Assembly (NCBI RefSeq): GCF_024362695.1
Contig: NC_065414.1
Location: 3,861,501 to 3,925,500 of the forward strand
DNA from: Pectinophora gossypiella
Taxonomy: Eukaryota; Arthropoda; Insecta; Lepidoptera; Gelechiidae
Length of the DNA: 64,000 nt
Direction of reading: 5' to 3'
Both the position numbers and the translations under genes were made by a program. Shown piece after piece: positions 9,421-20,282 of the stretch. Position 1 is the stretch's first letter; each line of letters starts with the position of its first letter. The notes beneath the pieces are model-generated. The model was not told the DNA's origin, did not search any database, and worked only from the letters and a program-made list of their open reading frames with translations.

Positions 9421-9545
9421 ACATAAATAGCCTATATACGTCCCACTGCTGGGCACAGGCCTACTCTCAATTAACCGGGGAGGGGGGGGGGAGGCTATGT
9501 AGCATACTCCATCACGCTGCTCCACTGCGGGTTGGTGGAAATCGA
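9421..9545 (-). mobile_element. SINE-H 3' part
   Basis: On plus it reads AATAGCCTATATACGTCCCA CTGCTGGGCACAGGCCT and then a G-run, CATACTCCATCACGCTGCTC and CACTGCGGGTTGGTGG. This is the reverse complement of the SINE-H tail. No tRNA-like head is attached here. Confidence 0.75.
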
Positions 9546-9690
9546 TTTATACATTCTTAGATAAATAGTTCAATACTTACTAAATAAAAAATAGTTTAAT
9601 AATATTTACTAATAGTAATAGATTGTTGTTCGTTTCTTTCATCGAGCAATAAAAAATGCATTTAGTTGTTGTCAATATGTGGAGCCGTGG

Positions 9691-9702
9691 TAGCCTAGTT
9701 GG
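9691..9702 (+). promoter_or_regulatory. Pol III A box of SINE-G
   Basis: TAGCCTAGTTGG fits the A-box consensus TRGCNNAGYNGG exactly. With the B box 32 bases downstream it forms a type 2 RNA polymerase III promoter. Confidence 0.8.
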
Positions 9703-9733
9703 TAGAACGCTTGCCTCTCACTTTGAGGTCGCA

Positions 9734-9744
9734 GGTTCGAATCC
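9734..9744 (+). promoter_or_regulatory. Pol III B box of SINE-G
   Basis: GGTTCGAATCC matches the B-box consensus exactly. Confidence 0.85.
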
Positions 9745-10084
9745 AGCACAGGCCTAAACCGGTGATTGTCGAATTTATTTTCAAATTCATGTTTAGATCA
9801 GAAATGATTGTCACATGCTCAGCGGTGAAGAAAAACATCGTGAGGAAACTCACATTCCCGAAAATTCCATTTTCGGAGGTATGTGACCTAATGTGTATTG
9901 GGCTGGTTTCCCCTTCGTGGGTTGGAAGGTGAGACAGGCAGTCGCTTCTGTAAAATACTGGACCTGTCAAATCTTCAAGTTAGGTAAGCGGACCCTGTGA
10001 AAAATCGGGATAATGCTAGGGGGATGATGCTTATTGTCAATATGTCTTTTTTGTGGCTATTGTCATTGCTTCTTTATTACTTAC

Positions 10085-11890
10085 CTATATTTTTTTTAAA
10101 TAATATAGGTTCACGTAGGACCACAATCTCACCTGATGGTAAATGACGATGTGGTCTAGGGTGGATCACACTTACCTAGCAAATGCCTATTCACCCTAGT
10201 CATGAAGTCTCCTAGATTATAATGAGTTGGAAGTTATATCCATACCCAAGAGCTCGAGATGGTTGGTAATTCACTCCGGAAAGTCCCAGTCAGGAGGAAA
10301 GAACTCCGTTTTGCGGTGAACAGATACGCCTGGGTCATGGAAGCGTTGAGTCCAACCTACTTGTTGTCACCCCAGTCTGAGACGGACTTAAGGGGCAGTT
10401 TCAAACGATTCACAAGATCCTCTCTGAGGGCACAATCATCTCTGGTGCTTACGCGTGCATTGGACATGTATCTCTCCGTCACTGTGCTATCGTCTGCATG
10501 CCTAAAGATACCGGGCATAATCAGCAGATCATTGATAGAAAAAACGTGGCGGAGAGAACAGATTCCTGAGGGAGTCCGGCATTAATAGCATGTAGATCAG
10601 ACAAGCACCCATCAACTACTACCCGAATCAATCTATCCCTATCTATCCAATTACATAGGCTAGAAGGGATCCTGAATATATCAACGGACACAATAAGATC
10701 CTCGCCTTGATTCTAGATTGCCTCACTCCATAAGCGTGTAGCATACACAAGAAGAACATCAGTTGACCTATCTCTGAGTAAATTGTTGGCTTCAAGGTAC
10801 GCCAGGAGACGGTTGTTCAGGATTAGCGGCGGTTGTACCGAGATGGGGCGGTAGTTAGCAGGGTTGGTACGAGTGCCTTTTTTGGGCATACACTGCACAT
10901 TGGCAAGGTTCCATGGTTTCGGGAATTGTCCTGAACCCAGAGAGAGCAGGTAGAGGCGAGTCAGTAGGAGACTATTCAGGTGCACAGTTCCGCAGTACTA
11001 TTGATGGGATATCATCAGGACTACTGACCTTATTCACGTCTAGAGTGCGAAGCATTTTTATACGGCAGAAGTTTGCTTCGACCGATTTGGCTAGCGGCTA
11101 AAAGGTTTTACTACCAGCTCAGTCAGTTTGGCATCAATTTGGCCAATATTGTCGAAACATGCCCTGCGCATTGTCTTTTTGCAAGACTTTGCAGCGGTAT
11201 TCAGGGAATTTTTCAGAGCCCGCATGTTAGGAGGCATATTAGAGCTTCTGCACTAGCATACTCCGCGATGTACCATGAGCGAGCCTTATCGTCAGATGAT
11301 ATGTCAGAAAATGGGATAGAGTATTCCATTGCCTGACAACTAATATGGCATCTCCGCAGCTCGTCGAGTCTTCTGAAGAAAAGCAAACCTCACGCCAAGG
11401 ATAGGATGTGAAGAAGTGCCGCATCTCATCCCAATCTGCTAGCGTGTGTCACCATATTTGCCTCGATCCTCTGGGGCTAGAATCAGGTGGGGAATAGACA
11501 GACACATATCTCACCAGACAATGGTCGGATGTTCCCAAGGGGGAAGTCACTGATAGAGATTGATATTGGTCCGGATCAGTTATCAGCAAAAGGTCCAAGC
11601 AGTTGGCGCTATAGTTAGCAACGTCAGGTATCTTTTTAACGCAATTCACCAGATGTGAGAGATTTTGCCACACATGGCAAAAGCTTGCGCCTCTTTGCCA
11701 GCATAGTTGGTCTTCTGGAATGGGAACAACCACTCTTGCTGGTGGGCGTTCGAGTCCCGGAGAAGAACAAGTTGCGCTGAGAGATACCTCCGCCGTGCCA
11801 ACTCCACTGTCCTACTGAGGTAGGTGAATAACCTGCTTGTCTCAGAGTTACCGCTGTGCGATCGGTAGACACTGGTGTAAACTATTTTAT
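10085..11890 (-). pseudogene. Decayed Jockey/CR1-group LINE, endonuclease to 3' UTR
   Basis: A 1.8-kb minus-strand LINE in several frames. Near 11750-11700 a degenerate endonuclease motif reads RDSNAHQQEWL (expected GDFNAH..EWL). Next are DLLLITDPDQYQSLSV and PLGTSDH (11600-11520), MRHFFTSYPWREVCFSS (11424-11374), KARSWYIAEYASAEAL on the way to RT, and FPKPWNLANVQCMPKKGT with NPANYRPISV (about 10925-10845), the RT start. A later SDWGDNK...TAKRSSF block lies near 10390-10300. The 3' UTR (10085-10255) matches 24720-24838. The catalytic YADD region appears deleted. Several frameshifts make it inactive. Clade call is by motif style only. Confidence 0.82.
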
Positions 11891-12139
11891 CCAGGCCAGT
11901 GTCCAGCAGGATCTAAAGAATGGATAAGTCTGGGTATTCAAGGTTACCGAGAAAAGCAGAAAGAGGAGTTTGATAGAAGGTTATATGACGTTTTCCAATC
12001 ACCCAAAATGGTTTTGGAAAACCATGAGATCATCTCGAGGAAAAATAAAATAGCTCCACAGAACTGTTAAAAAGGCCCTTAAAACAATACCTAATTCGAA
12101 ACTAAAATTTAACACACGGATCTCTAAAACTTAACGGTT
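11891..12139. other. Unrecognised sequence
   Basis: No repeat or reading frame with recognisable motifs was seen between the LINE and the GAAATGAT cluster. Confidence 0.4.
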
Positions 12140-12790
12140 TTATCATTTCAGTGTTACTTATCATTCCCATGGACTGTTATTGGCATTTCAGTCCACCGAA
12201 TCCACCGGAATGATAACACCGAGATGATAAAAAACAGGTTATTTTTGTATAAACTGTGAATTTAAATAACTATCGAAAAATCGACACTTCTCAAACAAAA
12301 CAGTACTTGCAGCCGATTTAACACATCAATATGAAATAAATTGAACTAATCTAACACGAGTTATAATGGCTACCGAAATGATTTTTTTTTTGTCCCCCTA
12401 TCACCGAAATGATAAATTTCTTTTTTTGGCGGGAAACCATTACACGCTGTGACGGGTATGTTCACGTCTAGCGGTCGAGCCGAACCAATGCGAGGTGTTG
12501 GCAGGTAAGGAGGTGTCATAGAAGCAATGTTGACGGAGTTATTCTACCAAAACTTACTGTCCTCTGAAATGATAACTTTTTTTCGGACAAAATTTAACTG
12601 CCTGTCAAATGAATGAGAAGGAAGGTAAACAGACAGAAATAGTTTTTGTTGTTAGATTATTTAATAATTTAACGAAACTCTATCAATTTAAATCCTAATA
12701 ATAGAAAATAATTGTAGAGCAAGACATTTTATAAGCGATAATGGGTTACGGACAAGCTACCGAAATGATAAAATGACACTTTAAAAAATT
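12140..12790. repeat. Dispersed (A)CCGAAATGATAA motif cluster
   Basis: The motif occurs in both orientations: TATCATTTCAGTG (12141), CACCGGAATGATAACACC (12202), TACCGAAATGATT (12371), CACCGAAATGATAAA (12402), CTCTGAAATGATAAC (12562), TACCGAAATGATAAA (12758). It matches the array at 9249-9362. The two blocks are separated by SINE-G and the decayed LINE, so they may be one older element split by insertions. Class unknown. Confidence 0.65.
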
Positions 12791-13048
12791 TTTTCAGCGT
12801 GTTACAGTTGCTGAAACTGAATGATTTTTTTGCCAAGGTAGAGGACTACTTACTTTACCCAGAAAAAATATTCAAAATCATTTAGCAGAACTTTGCACTA
12901 CCGTTCTCAGCCAAGACAAGTTTTTTTTTCGCTTTTGCAATTCACCCTGTAACTACATATTTTATTCGCTGTTTAGGGATTCGAAATTAATGAAACAGCA
13001 AAAACGGTGGTCGCGTAAAGAACATACACATATATATTATATAATATA

Positions 13049-13561
13049 TGTCGTGGCCAGATCGTAAAATAGATCATTTCATAATATGGTCGACCATTTC
13101 AATAAATGGCCAACTTAAGTTGACCATATCGTTGAAACGTCAACGTTTAATGATATATCAATCAACGTTTGGCCATATCGTTAATGTAGGCGGTGTCCAT
13201 GCTATGTGGTGTAATAAAAATGCGAATAGTCGATTAATTTTTAGGTTCAAAATTATGTACCTATTCGTTATTGAAAATTGAACAATAATATTGATTCATC
13301 GATTATAATATCAATCGACACCAGCGCCACTATAGGTGGATTATGTTACTAATTTTACGATATGATTGCCAACGTTTGGCCATATCATGAAGTAATCATG
13401 CATTTAGTTGCTCATATCATTAATCGTTTTGTGTTCATTGATCTGGCCAAACCACATCATGATGTGGCCAACGAATGATATTCTATTTCATGAAATATGA
13501 CCATTTCATGAAATGATCGAACACATTATGAAATGATCAATTTTACGATCTGGCCACGACA
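13049..13561. mobile_element. MITE-2, 513 bp, TA target site
   Basis: Terminal inverted repeats of about 38 bases: TGTCGTGGCCAGATCGTAAA at the left pairs with TTTTACGATCTGGCCACGACA at the right, and both continue into GATCATTTCATAAT-like sequence with one to three mismatches. TA flanks both ends (13047-48, 13562-63), as in Tc1/mariner-type elements. The interior is rich in short palindromes such as GGCCAACTTAAGTTGACC and CATTTCATGAAATG. It encodes nothing. Confidence 0.88.
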
Positions 13562-13565
13562 TATA

Positions 13566-13662
13566 CATAAACTTACGCCTATTTCCCACCGGGCTAAGCA
13601 GAAACTTCTCTTGCTTCGTCCACAATCGTTACATATATGCACGCCGGTTCGCGTAAAGAACA
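13566..13662 (+). repeat. Repeat F fragment
   Basis: AACTTACGCCTATTTCCCAC, TTCTCTTGCTTCGTCCACAA and GCACGCCGGTTCGCG form a dispersed repeat. Related pieces are at 26795-26870, 53580-53670 and (reverse) 59095-59170. Confidence 0.6.
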
Positions 13663-14161
13663 AATAAAACAAAAATTGTTTTCTTTTGTTATTGTAACGA
13701 CCAAAAAGTGTTCTAAATCCAAATTCAAATTTTCAAGACAAAAACAAAATGTCGTACTCTCCCTATGATAACAGTAATTGATGACTTCATTCAGTTAATT
13801 GAAATATTCCTAAGATGTTGATAAGGGTCTATTGAAATAAACGTTATTGTAACGAGAATGCGGACAGGTATATTACAGATAAAGATCAAATTTAATTTGA
13901 AGGCCTCTTTGCTTGGGAACGAGAGTTCAATGGCAGAGAGGTACTTCGTGGTTCTTTAGAAAATTTACGCCCCTTTTAAGCTTGATTTGCAACCTTGCGT
14001 TCCTAATAATAAAAAGGCGAATTTCTTGGTTATTTCTCTATTCTTATATGAAAGAAAAAATTATGTTTCCTTCAAATCCAAACCCCATTGTTAACTATTG
14101 TGTCTGGAGCAGTGTGCAGTGGAACAGTCGAACAGTGGGAATGTAAATGGAATGTAAAAAA

Positions 14162-14212
14162 AACTATTCATTTCATGATGTGCTCGATAAAATAGCCAAC
14201 TTAAGTTGACCA
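14162..14212. mobile_element. MITE-2 fragment
   Basis: TTTCATGATGTGCTCGATAA and GCCAACTTAAGTTGACCATA match the interior of the element at 13049-13561. It abuts a MITE-1 copy. Confidence 0.65.
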
Positions 14213-14216
14213 TATA

Positions 14217-14402
14217 TAACGGGGGATGATTCAGACAATGATTCTGAGTCGAGGTGATGTCGACATCAAGTGGAAAAGTCATGAAAATTTTAGTATTTTG
14301 TTTCAAAATTATAGAACTGAAACTAACTTCAGTTCTATAATTTTGCGACTTTTGTGACTTTTGGATTGAATCATCCCTCCGTGTTCGGTAAGGTGTCAAC
14401 CT
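14217..14402. mobile_element. MITE-1 unit, left end trimmed
   Basis: GGGGATGATTCAGACAATGA on the left pairs with TGAATCATCCCTCC on the right. The outermost left TIR (GTGTTAGTGAC) is missing and the right TIR is degenerate (GGTGTCAACC). Confidence 0.8.
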
Positions 14403-14721
14403 TTATATTATGTAGGTATATTAAAAATTATACTTTTAATGTTTTCAAAGAAGGGCGCAATGACGTCATTGCGAATTTCAGCCACTGCATGTGGTGATAT
14501 TACTTATATTGTTCGGAAAATGTGAAGTCTTTTTCAGCTTTTGCGGTGGTGAGTAAAATGGATGTCAGTAACGATAAACCGCATCGCATTCTGCTGTGGA
14601 ATGATCTGGACGCATAAAATATTATCAACGATTCGACTGTTCCGACATATTGTGACGTAATCTGTCGCGTTTCTTGGTTTTAAAATAAAATTGTACTTTT
14701 ACATTTTTTACATGCATTTCA

Positions 14722-15049
14722 ACAGTCTCTGTGGTCTAGTGGCTTGAGAGTTAGGCTCACGATCTGGACGTCCGGGTTCGATTCCTTGACTTTGACGGAA
14801 TCACTTTGTGAGACTGTCCTTTGTTTGGTGAGGACTTCTCAGACTCTAATTACCTGATTGTCTGAAAAATAATGATTATGATTCCGTGCTTCGGAGGGCA
14901 CGTTAAGCCGTTGATCCCGGCTATTAGCCGTAAAATTACCTTCACCAAACCGTAGTGGAGCTGCGTGGTGGTGTATGCTCCATACCGACTCCAGTTGCCA
15001 GATTGAGGGGAGGCCTGAGCAGTGGCTAGTATATACGTTGTTTATATTA
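14722..15049 (+). mobile_element. SINE-H with tRNA-like head, near complete
   Basis: The head CTCTGTGGTCTAGTGGCTTG and B-box-like GGGTTCGATTCC are of SINE-A type. The central GTGCTTCGGAGGGCACG is shared with SINE-A. The 3' half differs: CACCAAACCGTAGTGGAGCT, GTATGCTCCATACC, TTGAGGGGAGGCCTGAGCAG and GTATATACGTTGTTTATA. This copy shows that SINE-A and SINE-H share a head and centre but carry different tails. Confidence 0.82.
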
Positions 15050-15341
15050 TATAGAGGTAAATATTTACACCGTATTAATGATGTTCAATCAAATTAATAG
15101 GTCCTGCTAGGCTGTTGGCCATTTGTTTAATTGAGGCAACGGTAATACTGGCAGTATAACACCTGAGCTCTCAGTTATTTCATTATAATGTGCGGAATAT
15201 GGATAGTTTCATTGGTATCAACATGATTTATTAAAAGATAAAATATTAGTATGTTGGATTTATTACAGCACATTTTGATTGTCTCATAGTGATTTTCTGA
15301 GTTTGTATCATTGATATTTTTTTACTTGTAATAGATAGCCT

Positions 15342-15495
15342 CGCTACACCAGCCCGGTGGTCGGATGACATTGTGAGGTATTCCGGAAAGCAATGGATGA
15401 GACTTGCACAGGACCGGAAAGGATGGCGTGAAAGAGAGGAGTCCTATACACAGCAGTGGGTGGATACAGGCTGAGTAGATAGATAGAATAGATAG
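15342..15495 (+). mobile_element. RTE 3'-terminal fragment
   Basis: Plus-strand translation gives RWSDDIVRYSGKQWMRLAQD and RKGWREREESYTQQWVDTG then a stop. It aligns with the C-terminus of the RTE at 36-3023 (RWTDDLVKVAGSRWMRAAQD). The tail is TAGATAGATAGAATAGATAG, unlike the (GAT)n tail of the full-length copy, so it is another RTE subfamily, 5' truncated. Confidence 0.85.
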
Positions 15496-15730
15496 CATTT
15501 ACGCGTCTATCCGTCACTCACTAAGTGATGTATTTTGTATTTCTCTATTTTAAAAAAAAAAAAAAATTCTTTATTTCAGATAACAATGATCCATAATTTA
15601 CATAATAAAACATTCAAATAAATTAAAATAATAATAATAAAAAAAATGAATTGTATTCTTTTGGAGAAATACATTTCTTTACCCCTCCGTCAATATCCAC
15701 AACATATACGTTGCCCGGAACCAATTTATA

Positions 15731-15855
15731 CAGGGTATTAGTGACATCGTAACGAATACTGAGGGGGATAATTCAGACCATGATTCTGAGTTTAACATCA
15801 AGTGGAATTTTCCGTCGCAAAATTATGTTCAATTCCATACTTTTGCGATGGTCCA
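15731..15855. mobile_element. MITE-1 unit, right arm lost
   Basis: TA followed by CAGGGTATTAGTGACATCG starts the element. The left arm is complete and it ends shortly after TTCCATACTTTTGCGATGG, next to a SINE-B copy. Confidence 0.85.
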
Positions 15856-15857
15856 TT

Positions 15858-16200
15858 TGAGCAGCAAGCAGATGAACCACAGAACAATAGTAACTATTCT
15901 ACTATATTAGCCGAGCCAACTCTTTTTGTGTGAAAACTTCAATTAAGATAAATTAATAACTCATTGGTGCAAGTTTGATACCGGGGATCGAATCGACGCT
16001 CCCCGTTTAAGAAGCAAGCCGATGAATCACAGAACAACAGTAACTACTTATTATACTATATTAGCCGAGCCAACTCTTTTTGTGAAAACTGCAATTAAGA
16101 TAAATTAATAACTCATTGGTGCAAGTTTGATACCGGGGGTCGAATCGACACTCCCCATTTAAGAAGCAAGCCGGTGAACCACAAGACCACAGTACCTACT
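15858..16200 (-). mobile_element. SINE-B, two tandem partial copies
   Basis: About 160 bases are repeated in direct tandem. Each unit has AGCCGAGCCAACTCTTTTTG, ATTGGTGCAAGTTTGATACC, GGTCGAATCGACNCTCCCC and GAAGCAAGCCGNTGAANCAC. The head is at the right end of each, so both are on minus. Confidence 0.85.
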
Positions 16201-17404
16201 AATGATCACATATAGTACGAAAAAATAATTCGTTTCTAGGTGAAAGTTATCATAAAACTCATCTCATAAAACTACTAAAAGTCGAACGCTTGTTTTGAAA
16301 TAAACCGATAGAAATTTAAAACGTTCTCGGCGCAGACGCACGTTCACAACTCGCACCGAAGTATGGTAATAAAACAAGCTTGTTCCGAATATTGCCCCAT
16401 TACGTCCGCCGGCTTAATTTATGCCGCTGCTAAGTCATAAGGTAGGACACGGCAGGCCACAGATGTAAAGTCGAGCTGGATTAGACATGTCGAAATGTAT
16501 ATTAGTTTTAGCAAAGTATACATTTTAGTACCTAATTAATTATGAAGCGAACACCACTCCAACAGCTAAATAAACAACAGTTACAGTTAAGTTAAGTTAC
16601 AGTTAAAGTTTTAATTTTAACAATATTTGTCACCTTGTGTTGAAATTATTTTTTTTATAAATGAATATAAAAATAATGAAAGGTTTGGCTAAAAGCTGAT
16701 TCAGTTTATTTCAGAATAAAGTATTTGGTAGGTACTTACCTGGTTTTGTAGAAAAGACTGTCTTCTGACCTTCAAAGCATCCCTTTTTCTTTTATTTTGT
16801 ATTGGTATCAAATTGTTCTACAAACAGCACAAAATTACCAAATTATGAAACCGGGGACAATTATTGTTACAGGACGGTATACAAACTACTCATGTACATA
16901 TGTGGAAGTCTTTCTGAGCAAGCTTGCTTTTACTTTACAGGCAAATTTTGACTCGATCGGACTTACCCGCAGCCCGCAACAGTTCTCATTGTGAGTTTCC
17001 CTGCGCACAGGTGAGTGCTAAGAAACAAAAATCTCTCACAATGTTGTTAAATCCAGCTACTTACTACGCTCATTGTCTCTTCATTTTTTCCCAGATCTCT
17101 TACTCAAGACTTGCCAACGGTAGGAGAAACTTGACGATTTATTATCATACTGCTTTCTAGAAGTTTTATCTTAAACGCTAGCTGGAGCCGCTGTAAGGTG
17201 TCGACAATATATTAAATAATAACTCTTAATCATTATTCTGACGTATCAATTATGTCGCTCGAGCATATTTAGTGAAGTAAAATTTTATGTGAAAATTTAG
17301 TTGAAAATGTACTTATCCAATACAATTTTCATAAATAAAAACCATTTGTTTTTAAAATTCTATTTCCCGAATCATTTGATTTTTTTAAGTATATTATTAT
17401 CGTT
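16201..17404. other. Mostly unique AT-rich sequence
   Basis: No family in the window and no protein motif recognised. Short degenerate CAGTTAAGTTAAGTTACAG lies near 16578. Confidence 0.5.
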
Positions 17405-17650
17405 TTGAGTTTTTTACATAAACAGCCTAATACGTCCCATTGGTAGACACAGCCGCTCGCTTCTATTAAGTGTAGATATAATCTAAACCTACCTACCTAT
17501 CCATAAATACCTAGGCAAAATCCACCACGCTGCTCTTCATAACACAAATAGCCTATATACGTAGCGCTGCTAGACACAGGCCCCCCCATTCAACCGGAGG
17601 GAGTACAGAGCATACTCCACCACGCCGCTCCACTGCATGTTGGTGAAGGT
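17405..17650 (-). mobile_element. Two SINE-H 3' fragments
   Basis: ACATAAACAGCCTAATACGT at 17417 and AATAGCCTATATACGTAGCG at 17548 each begin a reverse-complement SINE-H tail. The second continues to CCACTGCATGTTGGTG at 17645. Confidence 0.75.
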
Positions 17651-17861
17651 TGTAAGTTTGACAAAGCAAGAACAAAAAAAATTAAGCGTGGAATGTGTAA
17701 AGCTAAACCTTTACTGCCTTATTACGAAACTATAGTCTAGTTGTTAAAATAACGTAATTTAGTATTATGTCTTATTCTATGAATATAATCCGCGCCTCGA
17801 AGAATGTCTGCGGCCTCAGCGCTAGTGTCTCTGATTCGGTATAGAATTGGGTAGTTTCCTA

Positions 17862-17937
17862 TCTACTATCTACTCAGCCTGTGTATACCCACTGTTAGTA
17901 TACATAGGCCTCCTTTCTTTCACGCCATCCTTTCCTT
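17862..17937 (-). mobile_element. RTE 3' tail fragment
   Basis: TATCTACTCAGCCTGTGTAT then CATAGGCCTCCTTTCTTTCA and CGCCATCC is the reverse complement of the end of the RTE fragment at 15342-15495. Confidence 0.8.
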
Positions 17938-18539
17938 TTTTTTAGTTTCCTAGGTTAAAGATACATTATTAAAGATATTCATTCCGCGCACTTCTTTCGT
18001 GGTGCGGACTATATTCTAAACCTGGTATTATTCGACTAGACGTGAGGACTTTTAGTATGTTAACTATCCCAAATTTAATAAACTGAACACAAGCCTGAAG
18101 AAAAATGTAAGGGATCCGCTTACCTAACCTGAAGATTTTACAGTACCTCTTTACTGGCCGGACTATAAGGCCGCGTTTTGTTAATAAGGCTGTTCGATAT
18201 TTCTTACTAGGCATGATTAATAAAGAGAAAACAAAAAACAAAAAAGAAATAAAAAAATAAAAGAAAGAGATTTAAAAATAAATAAACAAATTTTTTCATA
18301 TTAAACTGTTTTTTTTTTTGTTATTTTCTTGTTGTTTTAGTCTTATTTTTCTTTTTGTTTTTATTAGTTTTTATATAGTTTTTCTTGTCATACAACGCAT
18401 TGGGTTACACTGTAATGTTATATGTAAGTACCTTTGTAAATAAATAAATAAATAATAAATCTTTGTGAGTTTCCCTAAGCACGGATAAGTGTTATAAAAA
18501 CAAAAATAATGATTAATAACATAGTACCTGTACATAGGT

Positions 18540-18782
18540 ACACATCAAACTCATTAGATTGAGACAGGGGCTGTTACTAAGTTCTGAGTTGCGCAAAGAC
18601 AAATCTCAAAGGGAAATCAAACTGACAGAAGTCACACATAAACTTAATTTTCGAGTTTATTTGTCGTTGTCAGCAGAATTCACAGTTCATATGTCACGGT
18701 AATCAGAGATGAATCAGGCCTGGGTTGGCTTAGCCCAAGGGGATGTGGTTATGTTTGACAAAGTAAAGTTTGTTATGTACTT
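18540..18782. other. Unrecognised sequence
   Basis: No shared repeat or coding motif found between 18540 and 18782. Confidence 0.35.
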
Positions 18783-18972
18783 ACTTAGGCCCCGATTCCT
18801 GCAGACACCTCCTAATTTTAATAATAATAAAACACTTTATTGCACACAAATTAACAAAACATTTATAGGATAAACTTATTCAAAGCACCTATGGGCTTGT
18901 TGTTTTAAATTTTATACCGGGTGAGTGCCGTCAGCGCTCTCCAACCGTCCAAGTACTTAGTAGCCAATTTAT
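18783..18972 (-). mobile_element. LINE 3' tail plus repeat K fragment
   Basis: GCCCCGATTCCTGCAGACAC at 18788 is the reverse of the end of the repeat at 56670-56950. AATAATAATAAAACACTTTA is the reverse of the LINE tail at 22040-22070. ATACCGGGTGAGTGCCGTCA at 18913 is repeat K. Confidence 0.6.
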
Positions 18973-19200
18973 CTTTGGTTCATCACACCACTAATTTAAG
19001 CGCCACGCTCTTGTCCATGTACTATTCTCCATGCTATTTTCTTAGAGAAAAATAGGGCAGTCGTTTCCCTCTTGCCTTCCGTCCCGCAGTAACTCTGTCT
19101 GACGCGAGTGGGATGATGCCCAGAGTAGTCTATTTCAAAGCCGTTCTAGGACTCCTGTCCTTTGCCTCTGAATAGTATTGACAGTTACTGCTGCCCTCTG
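18973..19200 (-). mobile_element. LINE 3' fragment of the RQERGS type
   Basis: TTTAAGCGCCACGCTCTTGT at 18995 is the reverse complement of the 3' end seen at 50500 (ACAAGAGCGTGGCTCTTGAA). The remainder to 19200 probably belongs to its 3' coding end but is too degenerate to translate. Confidence 0.5.
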
Positions 19201-19841
19201 TCAGATTCCTTCAATAAAAAAAGAGAATGATGTCTTCAATAAAACGCCGGAATTAATTAATCCGTTTATTTATGAGGATAAACATAAAAAGTATAAAAAC
19301 ACAGTCGAGACCTTTTTTAGCGGCAAACGAAGAGAGCGAAACAGACAACTGGAGTGACCGAAAGGAAAAAGTAATTCGGATACACAACACTCTAAGTAAG
19401 TATATTTATTTCCGACAAATCTTTGATCTTGTGCGTGATTTATTATTTTGTTTTTTTTTTCTTTACTAAGGCAACCATAAATTAAGCAGCTGTTTCACTG
19501 TGTAAGCCGACGTAATCCAGCTTGATGCACGTAAATCGTATCGGAGATGCTTGGGATAAATCAGTTGCATGCGTCCCGTTTGAGATATAAAATCGATTCT
19601 CCTACCCACTGACTCGGAAGGGATCGCATTTTTTTTAGCATCCCTTCCTAAGGTTTCTTGAAGTGTACAGGAGATCTTATAATATTCTATATTCCGTTTC
19701 AAAACTTCTCAGTCACTGTCTTTGTGGTCCTGCGGTTCACCGGTTTGCTTGTCAATCAGGAAGCGCCGGTTCGAACTCCTGGTACCGGATTGGCACCAAT
19801 AAGTTATTAATTTACGTTTAGTGTAGTTTTAACGGCCTCCG

Positions 19842-19852
19842 TGGTCTAGTGG
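19842..19852 (+). promoter_or_regulatory. Pol III A box of SINE-A
   Basis: TGGTCTAGTGG fits the A box; the matching B box is at 19885-19895. Confidence 0.8.
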
Positions 19853-19884
19853 TTGAGCGTTGGGCTCACGATCCGGAGGTCCCG

Positions 19885-19895
19885 GGTTCGAATCC
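19885..19895 (+). promoter_or_regulatory. Pol III B box of SINE-A
   Basis: GGTTCGAATCC, exact consensus. Confidence 0.85.
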
Positions 19896-20282
19896 CGGTG
19901 GGGACATATCACAAAAATCACTTTGTGATCCCTAGTTTGGTTAGGACATTACAGGCTGATCACCTGATTATCCAAAAAGTATGATGATCCGTGCTTCGGA
20001 AGGCACGTTAAGCCGTTGGTCCCGGTTACTACTTACTGATGTAAGTAAGTAGTCGTTACATGAGCCATGTCAGGGGCCTCTGGCGGCTCAATAATAACCC
20101 TGACACCAGGGTTGATGAGGTTGGTACTCCACCTCACAACCCACACGATAGAAGAAGAAGAAGTGTAGTTTTCACTAATACAGTTCGATAAACCATTATA
20201 GACAAATGTGTTACCTATTCCAATTATATTACATGTTATTATGTTTCTATATCTCTGTAACGAGAAATTTTAACATAACATA

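Larger units (their letters stand above)
9681..10033 (+). mobile_element. SINE-G, full length with target-site duplication
   Basis: A tRNA-like head (GGAGCCGTGG...GCAGGTTCGAATCCAGCAC) is followed by a body with CACATTCCCGAAAA and ATGTGACCTAATGTGTATTGG and ends in GGATAATGCTAGGGGGATGA. TTGTCAATATGT occurs at 9669-9680 and 10034-10045, a 12-base duplication. Fragments of the same family lie at 25905, 27190, 47005 and 49280 on minus. Confidence 0.9.
19831..20162 (+). mobile_element. SINE-A, full length with target-site duplication
   Basis: Complete 332-base SINE-A. The tRNA-like head ends GGTTCGAATCCCGGTGGGG. The body has CACTTTGTGATCCCTAGTTT, GTGCTTCGGAAGGCACG and GAGCCATGTCAGGGGCC, and the tail CCACACGATAGAAGAAG. 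GTGTAGTTTT at 19821-19830 and 20163-20172 is the duplication. The anticodon position of the tRNA-like part reads CAC, as in valine tRNA, but the acceptor ends do not pair, so it is not a tRNA gene. Confidence 0.93.
19704..20212 (+). mobile_element. SINE-B interrupted by a SINE-A
   Basis: SINE-B sequence (TGCGGTTCACCGGTTTGCTT, AAGCGCCGGTTCGAACTCC, ATTGGCACCAATAAGTTATT) runs to 19830 and resumes at 20163 (GTGTAGTTTTCACTAATACA) to about 20212. The break is exactly the SINE-A at 19831-20162. Confidence 0.85.

Noticed and set aside
19833..19904. Possible tRNA-Val (CAC) gene
   Set aside because: The acceptor ends do not pair, and the sequence continues into the SINE-A body; all such heads in the window belong to SINEs.
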